From JAXHUE01 sp034189655 (lineage in GTDB: Bacteria > Chloroflexota > Dehalococcoidia > E44-bin15): DNA of 37,847 nucleotides. This document shows, piece by piece, positions 14,617 to 21,804 of this stretch (positions are counted from its first letter, which is position 1; each line of letters begins with the position of its first letter). Position numbers and translations under genes: made by a program. The DNA lies in the NCBI GenBank assembly GCA_034189655.1, contig JAXHUE010000017.1, positions 1 through 37,847 on the forward strand, given 5' to 3'. The notes under the pieces are model-generated. The model was not told the origin of the DNA, searched no databases, and saw only the letters and a list, made by a program, of their open reading frames with translations.

Positions 14617-15663
14617 GTGGAAGACGAGAATAGACCAGAGGAGGAGGAGAGGGAAGAGGAGATATCACTGGGGCGGCGCTTCTTCGACTACCGCACCCTC
14701 ATCTCCTTCGTCGTCGCCTTCGGCCTGCTCTTCCTGGTCTTCGAGCGGCTCGACGTCGACTTCTACCAGACGTGGGCCCTGATCACCGGGTGCAACCCGC
14801 TGTTCTACGCCCTGGCCTTCGTCTCCTACTACCTCACCTTTCCCCTGCGCGCCTGGCGGTGGCGGCTGCTCCTGGAGAGTGCCGGCTTTCGCCGGGACAA
14901 CGGTGTGGCCCTGCCCTCTACCTGGGGTCTCACCCAGATCATGGTCATAAACTGGTTTGCCAACAGCATCCTCTACGCCCGCCTGGGGGACGCCTACCGC
15001 GCCTACCTGCTGCGGGAGTCCGCCGGGGTCACCTTCTCCAAGACCATAGGGACGGTGCTCTCGGAGCGGGTGCTCGACATCATCGTCATCTTCATCATGG
15101 CCATCGCCGCCGTCATCTGGCTCCTGGTGGCGGGGAGCCCGGGGATGAAGGTGGCGGGGACGGTGCTCATCGTGGGCATCTGCCTCCTCCTGCTCATCGC
15201 CATCCTCATCGGGGGCATGGGGCGCTTCGGCAGGCGTCTGGAGCGGCGGCTGCCGAAGCGGGTGAAGTCGGTCTACGCCCTGTTCGAGGAGGGGGCCCTG
15301 GGCAGCTTCGGCCACCTGCCGGCGCTGAGCGCCTTGAGCGTGGGCATATGGCTCCTGGAGGCGGGACGGCTGCTCCTGGTCACTCAGGCGCTGGGGTTCA
15401 ACATCGGGGATATCGGGGTGCCCCTGCTCCTCTTCGCCGCGCTGGCCGCGGCGCTCCTAACGGCTATACCTCTCACCCCTGGAGGCCTGGGCCTGGTGGA
15501 GAGCGGGGTGGCCGGGCTGCTCATGGTGGCCCTGCCCCGCGCCAGCGCCTGGTCCATCGCCCTCTTAGACCGCACCATCAGCTTCCTCTCGGTCATCGTG
15601 ATCGGCCTCATCTGCTTCGCCTTCTGGCACCTGGCACAGGCGCGGCGGGCGCGCGCCCGGTAG
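14617..15663 (+). CDS. Lysylphosphatidylglycerol-synthase-type/UPF0104 membrane protein
   Basis: A 348-residue polytopic membrane protein of the UPF0104/LPG synthase transmembrane family (flippase-like domain), with roughly eight or nine hydrophobic helices between residues 27 and 340. Typical segments are LRAWRWRLLLESAGF (near 78), YARLGDAYRAYLLRE (near 119), IGTVLSERVLDI (near 143) and IPLTPGGLGLVESGV (near 285). An acidic N-terminus (MEDENRPEEEEREEE) precedes the first helix. Family members move or modify lipids; the aminoacyl-transferase domain of MprF is absent, so this is likely a lipid or glycolipid translocation protein. Start GTG at 14617 with GGAGAGAG upstream. Substrate unknown. 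It converges on the CaiB-type gene with 5 bases between. Confidence 0.8.
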   Translation: MEDENRPEEEEREEEISLGRRFFDYRTLISFVVAFGLLFLVFERLDVDFYQTWALITGCNPLFYALAFVSYYLTFPLRAWRWRLLLESAGFRRDNGVALPSTWGLTQIMVINWFANSILYARLGDAYRAYLLRESAGVTFSKTIGTVLSERVLDIIVIFIMAIAAVIWLLVAGSPGMKVAGTVLIVGICLLLLIAILIGGMGRFGRRLERRLPKRVKSVYALFEEGALGSFGHLPALSALSVGIWLLEAGRLLLVTQALGFNIGDIGVPLLLFAALAAALLTAIPLTPGGLGLVESGVAGLLMVALPRASAWSIALLDRTISFLSVIVIGLICFAFWHLAQARRARAR

Positions 15664-15668
15664 GCGGG

Positions 15669-16886
15669 CTACTCGAATACGCCCTCGGCCACGAGGTCGG
15701 CGAGCTCGTCGGCGCTCATCCCCAGGAGCTCGCGGCAGACGTACTCGTTGTGCTGCCCCATGCAGGGCGCGGCCATGGTGAGCTGCGCCGGCGTCTGCGA
15801 GAGCCGGTAGGGGGGCATGTCGTAGACCACGGGGCCCATCTCCCGGTGCTCCAGGGTGACGAAGTGGCCGCGGTGGGCAAGCTGGGGGTCTCCGTGGATG
15901 TCCTCGCTGGTGGCCACCACCCCGGCGGGCACCCCCACCCCCTGGAGGGCCGCCGTCGCCTCCTCCGGGGAGCGCCCCCGGGTCCACTCCTCCACCAGGC
16001 GGTCCAGCTCGTCCTCGTGGTGCTTGCGGCCGAGGAGGGTGGCGAACCGCTCCTCCTGGGCCCACGCCGGCTGGCCCAGGGCGCGGCAGAAGGCGCGCCA
16101 CTCTTCGTCGCTGCGCACCGCGATGGTGCACCAGCGCTCCTCCCCGGCGCAGCGGTAGACGCCGTGGGGGGCGGCGTAGGGGTCGCGGTTGCCCATGCGC
16201 TCGGCGATGCGCCCGTTTATGGCATAGTCGAGCACCGTGGTGGCCAGCCAGTGCACCCCGGCCTCGAACTGGGAGTGATCCAGGTACTGCCCCTTCCCGG
16301 TGCGGCGCCGGTAGTCCAGCGCGGCGAGGATGGCGCACACCGTCCACTGCGGCGATACCATGTCGGTGTAGGCGCCGAACACGCCGGGCGGGTCCTGGTC
16401 TGGGTAGCCGGTGAGGTAGTAGAAGCCCGCCATCGCCGCCGCCTGGGCCCCATAGGCCTTGTAGTTGTGCCAGGGCCCGGTCTGCCCCAGCTGGTTGGTG
16501 GAGAGCATGATGATGTCGGGCCTGATCTGCTTCAGGTCTTCATAGGTGAGCCCCAGCTTGGGCATCACCGCCGGGGCGTTGCTCTCTATCACCACGTCGG
16601 CCCAGGCCACCAGCCGCTTGAACACCTCCATGCCCCTGGGCTTGTCCAGGTTCAAGGTCATCCCCAGCTTGTTGGCATTGTACTTGGAGAAATACCCGGC
16701 ACGGTCGACGCCGCCCACGTTGTCCTTGAACGGGGCGGCCAGGCGCACGGTGTCGGGGTGGAGCATGGTCTCTACTTTGACCACGGTGGCCCCGTGCTCG
16801 GCGAGCATCCTCCCGGTGTGGGGGCCGACGATGATGCGGGTGAGCTCCACGACGTTGATGCCTTCCAGTACCTGTTTCCTGTGCAT
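15669..16886 (-). CDS. CaiB/BaiF (class III) CoA transferase, catalytic-Asp-bearing subunit
   Basis: A 405-residue class III CoA-transferase-fold protein that would move CoA between carboxylic acids through an aspartyl-CoA anhydride. The N-terminal Rossmann region reads INVVELTRIIVGPHTGRMLAE. Asp175 in GAYTDMVSP is at the expected catalytic position. C-terminal features include GVPAGVVATSEDIHGDPQLAHRG and GQHNEYV. It lacks the GHDINY racemase motif (YKAYGAQAAAMAG instead), so transferase rather than racemase. ATG at 16886 follows AGGAGGG; the upstream family member ends only 16 bases before, so the two are co-transcribed and may form a heteromer, as in SmtAB or BbsEF enzymes. Acceptor acid unknown. 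Confidence 0.87.
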   Translation of the reverse strand: MHRKQVLEGINVVELTRIIVGPHTGRMLAEHGATVVKVETMLHPDTVRLAAPFKDNVGGVDRAGYFSKYNANKLGMTLNLDKPRGMEVFKRLVAWADVVIESNAPAVMPKLGLTYEDLKQIRPDIIMLSTNQLGQTGPWHNYKAYGAQAAAMAGFYYLTGYPDQDPPGVFGAYTDMVSPQWTVCAILAALDYRRRTGKGQYLDHSQFEAGVHWLATTVLDYAINGRIAERMGNRDPYAAPHGVYRCAGEERWCTIAVRSDEEWRAFCRALGQPAWAQEERFATLLGRKHHEDELDRLVEEWTRGRSPEEATAALQGVGVPAGVVATSEDIHGDPQLAHRGHFVTLEHREMGPVVYDMPPYRLSQTPAQLTMAAPCMGQHNEYVCRELLGMSADELADLVAEGVFE

Positions 16887-16902
16887 GATGTGCCCTCCTG
16901 GA

Positions 16903-18153
16903 CTATATGACCCCGACCCCTCTCAGTGTGGTCAGGGCCTGGGCGGAGAGGCCCAGCTCCCCGCAGTAGATATCTATGTTGTGCTCCCCGATGAGCGGGG
17001 CGCGGCGGTGCACCGTGGGCGAGGCCTCGCTCGACCTCAAGAAGGGGCCGGGATAGGTAACGGCGGTGCCCAGCTCGGGGTGCTCTACCTCCATCCAGAA
17101 GCCGCGCTCGGCGAGCTGGGGGTTCTGCCACAGGTCTTTGGCGGTGCTGAACGGGGCCAGAAAGAGCTCGTTGGCCCGCGCCCAGTCGAACAGCTCCTGC
17201 TTGGTCTTGGTGAGGAAGAAGCGGGTGAAGGCCTCTCCCATGTCGTCGAGGAGCCCCTGCTCTACGTTGGAGGCGTCCATGGCGCGGAAGTCGAGCCCGC
17301 GCAGCCAGTCGGGGCACATCCCCTCGCGATCCATCCACTCCACCAGCCGGTACTGGCCGCGGCTGGCGGCGAAGCTGAGCAGCATCCAGCAGCTCACGTA
17401 GCCGTCCTGGCAGGGGTATACCATCCTCATCTTGCCCGCGGGGCCGAACACGCGCCACATCCCGGCACGCATCATGTTGGTCTGGGCCATGTCCCACCAC
17501 TCCGGGGTGAAGTACGAGGCCCACTCGCAGCACTCCTGCATGGAGACGTCCACGTGTTGCCCCTCCCCGCTCATCCCGCGGTGGAACAGGGCCATCATGG
17601 TGCCCACCGCGGCATAGGCCCCGGAGTGCAGGTAGGCCTGGGGATAGGTGATGCGCAGCGGCGGGCGGTCGGGCTCTCCGCTTATGAAGGTGAGGCCCCC
17701 CAGCGACATCAGCACCAGGTCTGACTCCTTGTAGTCGCGAAAGGGGCCGCTGGGCCCGTACGGGGTTATCGATGTCACGATGATGCCTGGGTTTATCTGT
17801 TTGAGCGCCTCGTACCCCAGCCCCAGGCCTTCCATGTGGCCGGGGGGGAAGGCCTCGACCACGACGTCGGCGGTGGCCACCAGCCGCCGGAACAGCTCCC
17901 GGCCGTCGGCGCTCTCGATGTCCAGCGTGATACCGCGCTTGCTGGTGTTGAAGGCGAACCAGTACAGGCTGCGCTCGGGGTCGGGCTGGTCGTGGTAGAA
18001 GGGGCCGATGCCCCGCGCCGGGCTGCCCCTGGGTGGCTCTACTATGATGACGTCGGCCCCTAGGTCGCCCAGGACCTTGCCGCACAGCAGGCCGTGCTCG
18101 TCGGTGAGGTCGAGGACGCGGTAGGGGGCGAGCATCCCTTCATGCTCGGTCAT
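16903..18153 (-). CDS. CaiB/BaiF-family protein lacking the catalytic Asp
   Basis: A 416-residue class III CoA-transferase-family protein (YRVLDLTDEHGLLCGKVLGD; GADVIIVEPPRGSPARG; NPGIIVTSITPYG). The segment that normally carries the catalytic Asp reads PQAYLHSGAYAAVG, placing Tyr174 where Asp is expected; the codons read clearly. It may therefore be a non-catalytic or substrate-binding subunit of a heteromeric transferase with the 15669-16886 product, which keeps its Asp. The ATG at 18153 follows AGGAGG. It is the first gene of a two-gene operon with its own promoter at 18192-18219. An alternative is an independent enzyme with altered chemistry. Confidence 0.85.
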   Translation of the reverse strand: MTEHEGMLAPYRVLDLTDEHGLLCGKVLGDLGADVIIVEPPRGSPARGIGPFYHDQPDPERSLYWFAFNTSKRGITLDIESADGRELFRRLVATADVVVEAFPPGHMEGLGLGYEALKQINPGIIVTSITPYGPSGPFRDYKESDLVLMSLGGLTFISGEPDRPPLRITYPQAYLHSGAYAAVGTMMALFHRGMSGEGQHVDVSMQECCEWASYFTPEWWDMAQTNMMRAGMWRVFGPAGKMRMVYPCQDGYVSCWMLLSFAASRGQYRLVEWMDREGMCPDWLRGLDFRAMDASNVEQGLLDDMGEAFTRFFLTKTKQELFDWARANELFLAPFSTAKDLWQNPQLAERGFWMEVEHPELGTAVTYPGPFLRSSEASPTVHRRAPLIGEHNIDIYCGELGLSAQALTTLRGVGVI

Positions 18154-18191
18154 GACGTACCTCCTGTAAACGGGTAGGGGAGCAGGGCCAT

Positions 18192-18219
18192 AGTATATTC
18201 TCTAGTAAGGGGGTGTCAA
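18192..18219 (-). promoter_or_regulatory. Sigma-70-type promoter of the CoA-transferase pair
   Basis: On the minus strand a perfect TTGACA (18214-18219), 16-base spacer, and TATACT (18192-18197), about 39 bases before the ATG at 18153. Confidence 0.8.
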
Positions 18220-18250
18220 GGTTTTTCGTAGCGGGGCATTGTATTGCTGC

Positions 18251-18350
18251 NNNNNNNNNNNNNNNNNNNNNNNNNNNNNNNNNNNNNNNNNNNNNNNNNN
18301 NNNNNNNNNNNNNNNNNNNNNNNNNNNNNNNNNNNNNNNNNNNNNNNNNN
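18251..18350. other. Assembly gap (100 N)
   Basis: A run of exactly 100 undetermined bases, probably a placeholder of unknown true size. It removes the 3' end of the DNA glycosylase gene. Confidence 0.95.
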
Positions 18351-18963
18351 CGGGGCGACAGGCCTCCTTGCCGTGGCGCACCAGCAGGGCGTGGTACTCG
18401 TTGAGCAGGGCCTGGTCAGCGGGCAGGGCCCCGGTGAACAGGGCCTGGAGGTCTCCGTAGCTGGCGTGGGGCGGGCACAGCCCCAGCCGGCCGGCAATGC
18501 GCCGGGTGTAGGCATCGACGACGAAGACCGGCCTCTGGGCGGCGTAGAGCATGATGGAGTCCGCGGTCTCCTCGCCCACGCCGTGGATGGAGAGGAGCTC
18601 CCGGCGGAGCTGGGCGGTGTCTAAAGCGAAGAGCCGCCCCAGGTCGCCGCCGAAGTCCGTCACCAGGTGGTGAACCAGGGATTTGAGCCTCCGGGCCTTT
18701 ACGTTGTAGTAGCCGCAGGGGCGGATTACGCGGGCCAGCTCGTCGATGGGGGTCTCGTCGAGGGCCACGGGGTCCAGGGCCTGCGCTTCCTTCAGGTTGT
18801 GGATGGCCCGCTCTACGTTTACCCACGCGGTGCTCTGGGTGAGGATGGCCCCCACCATCATCTCGAACGGGCCATCGGCAGGCCACCAGCGCTGCGGCCC
18901 ATAGCGCTCCAGCAGGAGGCGGTATACGGCGAGGGGCGCCGCGGCACTGCCCTCGTCACTCAT
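18351..18963 (-). CDS. MagIII-like DNA-3-methyladenine glycosylase / endonuclease III-related protein (3' end in gap)
   Basis: Helix-hairpin-helix GPD-superfamily glycosylase; about 204 residues are visible before the gap. The protein has PQRWWPADGPFEMMVGAILT near residue 23, IRPCGYYNVKARRL near 80, the hairpin LSIHGVGEETADSI near 120, and VVDAYTRRIAGRLG with the catalytic Asp. Glu occupies the place of the catalytic Lys of endonuclease III (GVGEET), so a monofunctional glycosylase is expected. The tryptophan-rich WWP segment and IRPxGYYN motif resemble Helicobacter MagIII, which removes 3-methyladenine. Cys in KEACRP just before the gap could begin an iron-sulfur motif, but the rest is missing. 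ATG at 18963 abuts the trmO stop with no intervening base. Confidence 0.8.
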
Positions 18964-19407
18964 CTAGGGCCTCTCAGCCCACTCTGGCACCGAGACGTCG
19001 GGGGGAGAGTCGGCAGGGGGGATGAAGGGCTTGATATCGATAAGCGGCGAGCCGTCAAGGGCGTCCAGGCCCACCACCTTGAGCACAGGGCCCTGCCGCT
19101 CCACGAGCCGCACCACGGTCACCCCCAGGGGGTTGGGGCGGTAGGGGGCGCGGGTGGCGAACAGGCCCACCAGGGGCAGCTCGGCCCGCCCCATGGGGTG
19201 CACCCTCGCCGGCGGGTGCTCCATGGCGGGGAGGCGGTGCATCCAGTACACCACGATGAGGTGGGAGAAGCCCTCCACCCCGTCGAGGAAGTCTGTGAAG
19301 CCCTCGTCGAGCACCAGCTCCGAGGGGATATCCTCCCACCCGCCGCGCCGCGGCTCGGTCACTGCGTTGTGCACCTGCCCGATGGGCACCAGCGCTATCT
19401 CTGCCAT
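18964..19407 (-). CDS. trmO: tRNA (N6-threonylcarbamoyladenosine37-N6)-methyltransferase TrmO
   Basis: A 147-residue TsaA/TrmO-family beta-barrel SAM-dependent methyltransferase that adds a methyl group to t6A37 of ANN-decoding tRNAs. Family signatures are visible: IGQVHNAV near residue 9, SHLIVVYWMHRL near 48, TRAPYRPNPLGVTVVRL near 85 and LDALDGSPLIDIKPFIP near 113. The C-terminal extension of Escherichia TrmO is absent, and the length is that of the compact form. ATG at 19407 with AGAGAGGTGGAG upstream. It lies 86 bases downstream of the citrate-synthase-type gene and directly abuts the glycosylase gene, so the three are probably one operon. Confidence 0.88.
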   Translation of the reverse strand: MAEIALVPIGQVHNAVTEPRRGGWEDIPSELVLDEGFTDFLDGVEGFSHLIVVYWMHRLPAMEHPPARVHPMGRAELPLVGLFATRAPYRPNPLGVTVVRLVERQGPVLKVVGLDALDGSPLIDIKPFIPPADSPPDVSVPEWAERP

Positions 19408-19493
19408 CGCTATACTCCACCTCTCTGGCCGAAAGCGCGATGGACATGCACCACGTTCTCTGGGCCCCGCCTGGCGACGGCACCCTCCCTGCG

Positions 19494-20717
19494 CTAGGGG
19501 GTCGCGGTGAGTATCTTGCGCGTCTGCTCCGGGTAGCTGGCGATGAAGCGCAGTTCGTCGTCGGTGAGCGGCGACTGGGTGTGGGCGTTGGCATACTGCA
19601 CCAGCTCCAGCACGCGCTGCGCCTGGGCGTCGCTCTCGAAGGAGATACCCAGCTTGTCATAGACGTGGCGGAACCCGGCGAGGCCGCCGAACTCGCCGGT
19701 GGTGATGACGCGGCCGGTGAAGATGCTCACCTCCTCCTTGAGGCCTAGCTCCTCGTAGTCGAACAGCTCGTAGTTGCGGCGGTCCTTGAGGGCGCCGTCG
19801 GCGTGGATCCCGGCCTCGTGGGCGAAGATGTTGGTCCCCACCCCTGGCTGGTTGATGGGGATAGGGATGCGAAAGGCATACGACACGTACCCGGCGAGCT
19901 TGGAGGCCACGGTGAGGTCCAGGGAGTCGGCGATGAGGTAGCTCTCCATGTCGCGGGCGAACTTGAGCGCCAGGATGCAGCTCAGGAGGTCGGCCTGCCC
20001 GGCCCGCTCGCCCAGCCCGTTGGCCGAGGTGTTGATGTAGGCGTCGACGCCGGCATCGATGGCGCCGCGGGCGCCGGCCACGGAGTTGGCTACCGCCATG
20101 CCCAGGTCGTTGTGGCAGTGGAGCTCCACGGGGATCTTCACCTGCTCGCCGATGGCCCTGACCCGATCGTATATGCTCATCGGGTTGTCGAAGCCCAGGG
20201 TATCGCAGTAGCGCACCCGGTCGGCGCCGGCCTCCTTCGCGGCGTGGGCGAACTCCAGGAGGTAGCTCATGTCGGTGCGGGAGGCGTCCTCGGCGTTGAC
20301 CCCCAGCGTCCTCACCCCGCCGTCCCGGGCGCCCCTCGCCGCCTCGGTCATCTCCTGGATGACCTTGTCGCGGTCCAGGCGGCCGCGAAACTTGTGGGTT
20401 ATCATCTGGTCGGAGGTCGATATCGATATGTTGAGGTCTCTTACCCTGGTGTTGAGCGCCTGCTCCACGTCGGAGGCGATGGCGCGGCACCAGCCCTCCA
20501 GGGTGAGCGACCGCATCACCCCCATCTCCTTGAGCTCAAGGTTGGCCTCGATGTAGTTCTTCTCGTGTCTCACGCAGGGAAAGGCGAACTCGGACTGGTG
20601 GATGCCCATCTCGCTCAAGTACAGGTTTACCATGGTCTTCTGGAGCTTGGCCAGGATGATGCGCGAGGTCTGCACCGCATCCCGGTTGGTCACGTCGACA
20701 AAGTACACTTTCGGCAT
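19494..20717 (-). CDS. Re-citrate synthase / homocitrate-synthase-family enzyme
   Basis: A 407-residue DRE-TIM metallolyase. The opening MPKVYFVDVTNRDAVQTSR differs from the DTTLRDGEQ of isopropylmalate and homocitrate synthases and resembles the Re-specific citrate synthases of Clostridium kluyveri and Dehalococcoides. Further shared features are SEMGIHQSEF, NISISTSDQMI, GVNAEDASRTD, ELHCHNDLGMAVANS (metal-binding His pair) and NQPGVGTNIFAHEAGIHADG. The reaction would condense acetyl-CoA and oxaloacetate to citrate with Re stereochemistry, feeding glutamate synthesis in an anaerobe. ATG at 20717 with AGAGGTG upstream; the predicted promoter lies within the longer open frame, which excludes a start at 20807. 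Homocitrate synthase cannot be excluded. Confidence 0.82.
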   Translation of the reverse strand: MPKVYFVDVTNRDAVQTSRIILAKLQKTMVNLYLSEMGIHQSEFAFPCVRHEKNYIEANLELKEMGVMRSLTLEGWCRAIASDVEQALNTRVRDLNISISTSDQMITHKFRGRLDRDKVIQEMTEAARGARDGGVRTLGVNAEDASRTDMSYLLEFAHAAKEAGADRVRYCDTLGFDNPMSIYDRVRAIGEQVKIPVELHCHNDLGMAVANSVAGARGAIDAGVDAYINTSANGLGERAGQADLLSCILALKFARDMESYLIADSLDLTVASKLAGYVSYAFRIPIPINQPGVGTNIFAHEAGIHADGALKDRRNYELFDYEELGLKEEVSIFTGRVITTGEFGGLAGFRHVYDKLGISFESDAQAQRVLELVQYANAHTQSPLTDDELRFIASYPEQTRKILTATP

Positions 20718-20765
20718 GGAGGTCACCTCTCTAATGTCCAGTACATGTAGTAGTGTTAATGGTAT

Positions 20766-20794
20766 ATCGTAGCACAAACGCCTGGCCTCTGCAA
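20766..20794 (-). promoter_or_regulatory. Sigma-70-type promoter of the citrate-synthase-type operon
   Basis: On the minus strand TTGCAG (20789-20794), 17-base spacer, TACGAT (20766-20771), giving a leader of about 42 bases to the ATG at 20717. Divergent from the yceD promoter. Confidence 0.6.
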
Positions 20795-20815
20795 CTTGGG
20801 ATGGCATGGTGGCGA

Positions 20816-20866
20816 GGCTATCCCTCGGTGAGTGCGGACACTTGACAGTTGCCAGGGCTATCCCTC
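20816..20866 (+). repeat. Direct repeat GGCTATCCCTC flanking the yceD -35 box
   Basis: Identical 11-base copies at 20816-20826 and 20856-20866, exactly 40 bases apart (about four helical turns). The second copy runs into the -10 box of the yceD promoter. The arrangement is that of an operator pair for a repressor. Confidence 0.5.
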
Positions 20867-20871
20867 ATAAT
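20842..20871 (+). promoter_or_regulatory. Sigma-70-type promoter of the yceD-rpmF-fab cluster
   Basis: Perfect TTGACA (20842-20847), 18-base spacer, CATAAT (20866-20871). The predicted start is about 20878, which leaves ATG 20900 as the first usable start of yceD. Confidence 0.75.
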
Positions 20872-20899
20872 AAGTCAACCGTACGTCTGCCAGGGCGAG

Positions 20900-21385
20900 A
20901 TGAGGATCAACGTATCACAGCAGCTCAAAGAGCCCATCGGCGCTACCAGGCGCTATCGCATAGAGAGTGAACGGCCCCCAGCACGTGGCGAGATAACCCT
21001 GCTCCGTACCGACAGGGGCATCTTCGCCAGCGGCAGGCTTAAGACCTCGGCGAGCGTATCGTGCAGCCGGTGTCTCGAGCCCTTCGATCTTCCACTCACC
21101 CTGGTCATCGAGGAGGAGTTCGTCGTCTCTCCGTCGGCCTCGCGCGATGAGGAGGAGTTCGTCATCGACGAGAGCAAGGAGATCGACCTGGGGGAGCCGG
21201 TGCGCCAATCGCTGCTCCTGGCCCTGCCCATGAAGCCACTGTGCCGGGAGGGGTGTCTCGGCCTGTGTCCACGCTGCGGTCACAACCTGAACCTGGGCCC
21301 CTGCCCCTGTGGGCGCGGGGACGGCGAGGGGGCAGTCATCGCCACGGGCGGGGCCCATGGCAGAGGTGGCGGAGAGGAGAGATAA
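20900..21385 (+). CDS. yceD: YceD/DUF177 family protein
   Basis: A 161-residue DUF177 protein, the widely conserved neighbour of rpmF; family members are linked to 23S rRNA and large-subunit metabolism. Typical features are VSCSRCLEPFDLPLTLVIEE with a CxxC pair, EEEFVIDESKEIDLGEPVRQ, and a C-terminal second cysteine cluster (LCREGCLGLCPRCGHNLNLG) that probably binds zinc. The ATG at 20900 is preferred because a TTG at 20849 would lie inside the promoter. Its TAA overlaps the rpmF ATG by one base, so translation is coupled. Confidence 0.85.
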   Translation: MRINVSQQLKEPIGATRRYRIESERPPARGEITLLRTDRGIFASGRLKTSASVSCSRCLEPFDLPLTLVIEEEFVVSPSASRDEEEFVIDESKEIDLGEPVRQSLLLALPMKPLCREGCLGLCPRCGHNLNLGPCPCGRGDGEGAVIATGGAHGRGGGEER

Positions 21386-21582
21386 TGGCACTTCCCAAGA
21401 GAAGGACCTCCAAGGCGCGAAAGGGCAAGAGGCGCAGCCACACTGCGCTTTCCCTGCCCTCCATTGATACCTGTCCCCGGTGCCACAGCCCCAAGGTGGC
21501 CCATCACGTCTGCACCACGTGCGGCAGCTACGCCGGCCGGGAGGTGCTGGAGGTGGAGGGTAAGGGGAAGGGCAGGAGATAG
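21385..21582 (+). CDS. rpmF: 50S ribosomal protein L32
   Basis: A 65-residue L32. It starts MALPKRRTSKARKGKRRSH, the hallmark basic N-terminus, followed by a zinc ribbon with CPRC and CTTC pairs and a GREVLEV ending. The ATG overlaps the yceD stop (TAATG). yceD-rpmF followed by fatty-acid genes is a classic bacterial arrangement that links ribosome and membrane synthesis. Confidence 0.97.
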   Translation: MALPKRRTSKARKGKRRSHTALSLPSIDTCPRCHSPKVAHHVCTTCGSYAGREVLEVEGKGKGRR

Positions 21583-21606
21583 CACCGCGGCGGGGGGTCG
21601 TGGGCT

Positions 21607-21706
21607 NNNNNNNNNNNNNNNNNNNNNNNNNNNNNNNNNNNNNNNNNNNNNNNNNNNNNNNNNNNNNNNNNNNNNNNNNNNNNNNNNNNNNNNNNNNNNN
21701 NNNNNN
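21607..21706. other. Assembly gap (100 N)
   Basis: Undetermined bases between rpmF and fabK; the real length and any gene content are unknown. The sequenced flanks (21583-21606 and 21707-21804) show no gene. Confidence 0.95.
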
Positions 21707-21804
21707 AGAGTGGGGAAGAATGTGAGGGGGTCGCGGGCCTCATGTGGAGAGGCGTATCGCAAGCTCGAAAAGAGGGTTGACAGCGCGGCACAAGGTGCGA
21801 CACA

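Noticed and set aside
20718..20807. Longer N-terminus for the Re-citrate synthase-like protein (start at 20807)
   Set aside because: The extra 30 residues cover the predicted promoter, while the family alignment and a ribosome site support ATG 20717.
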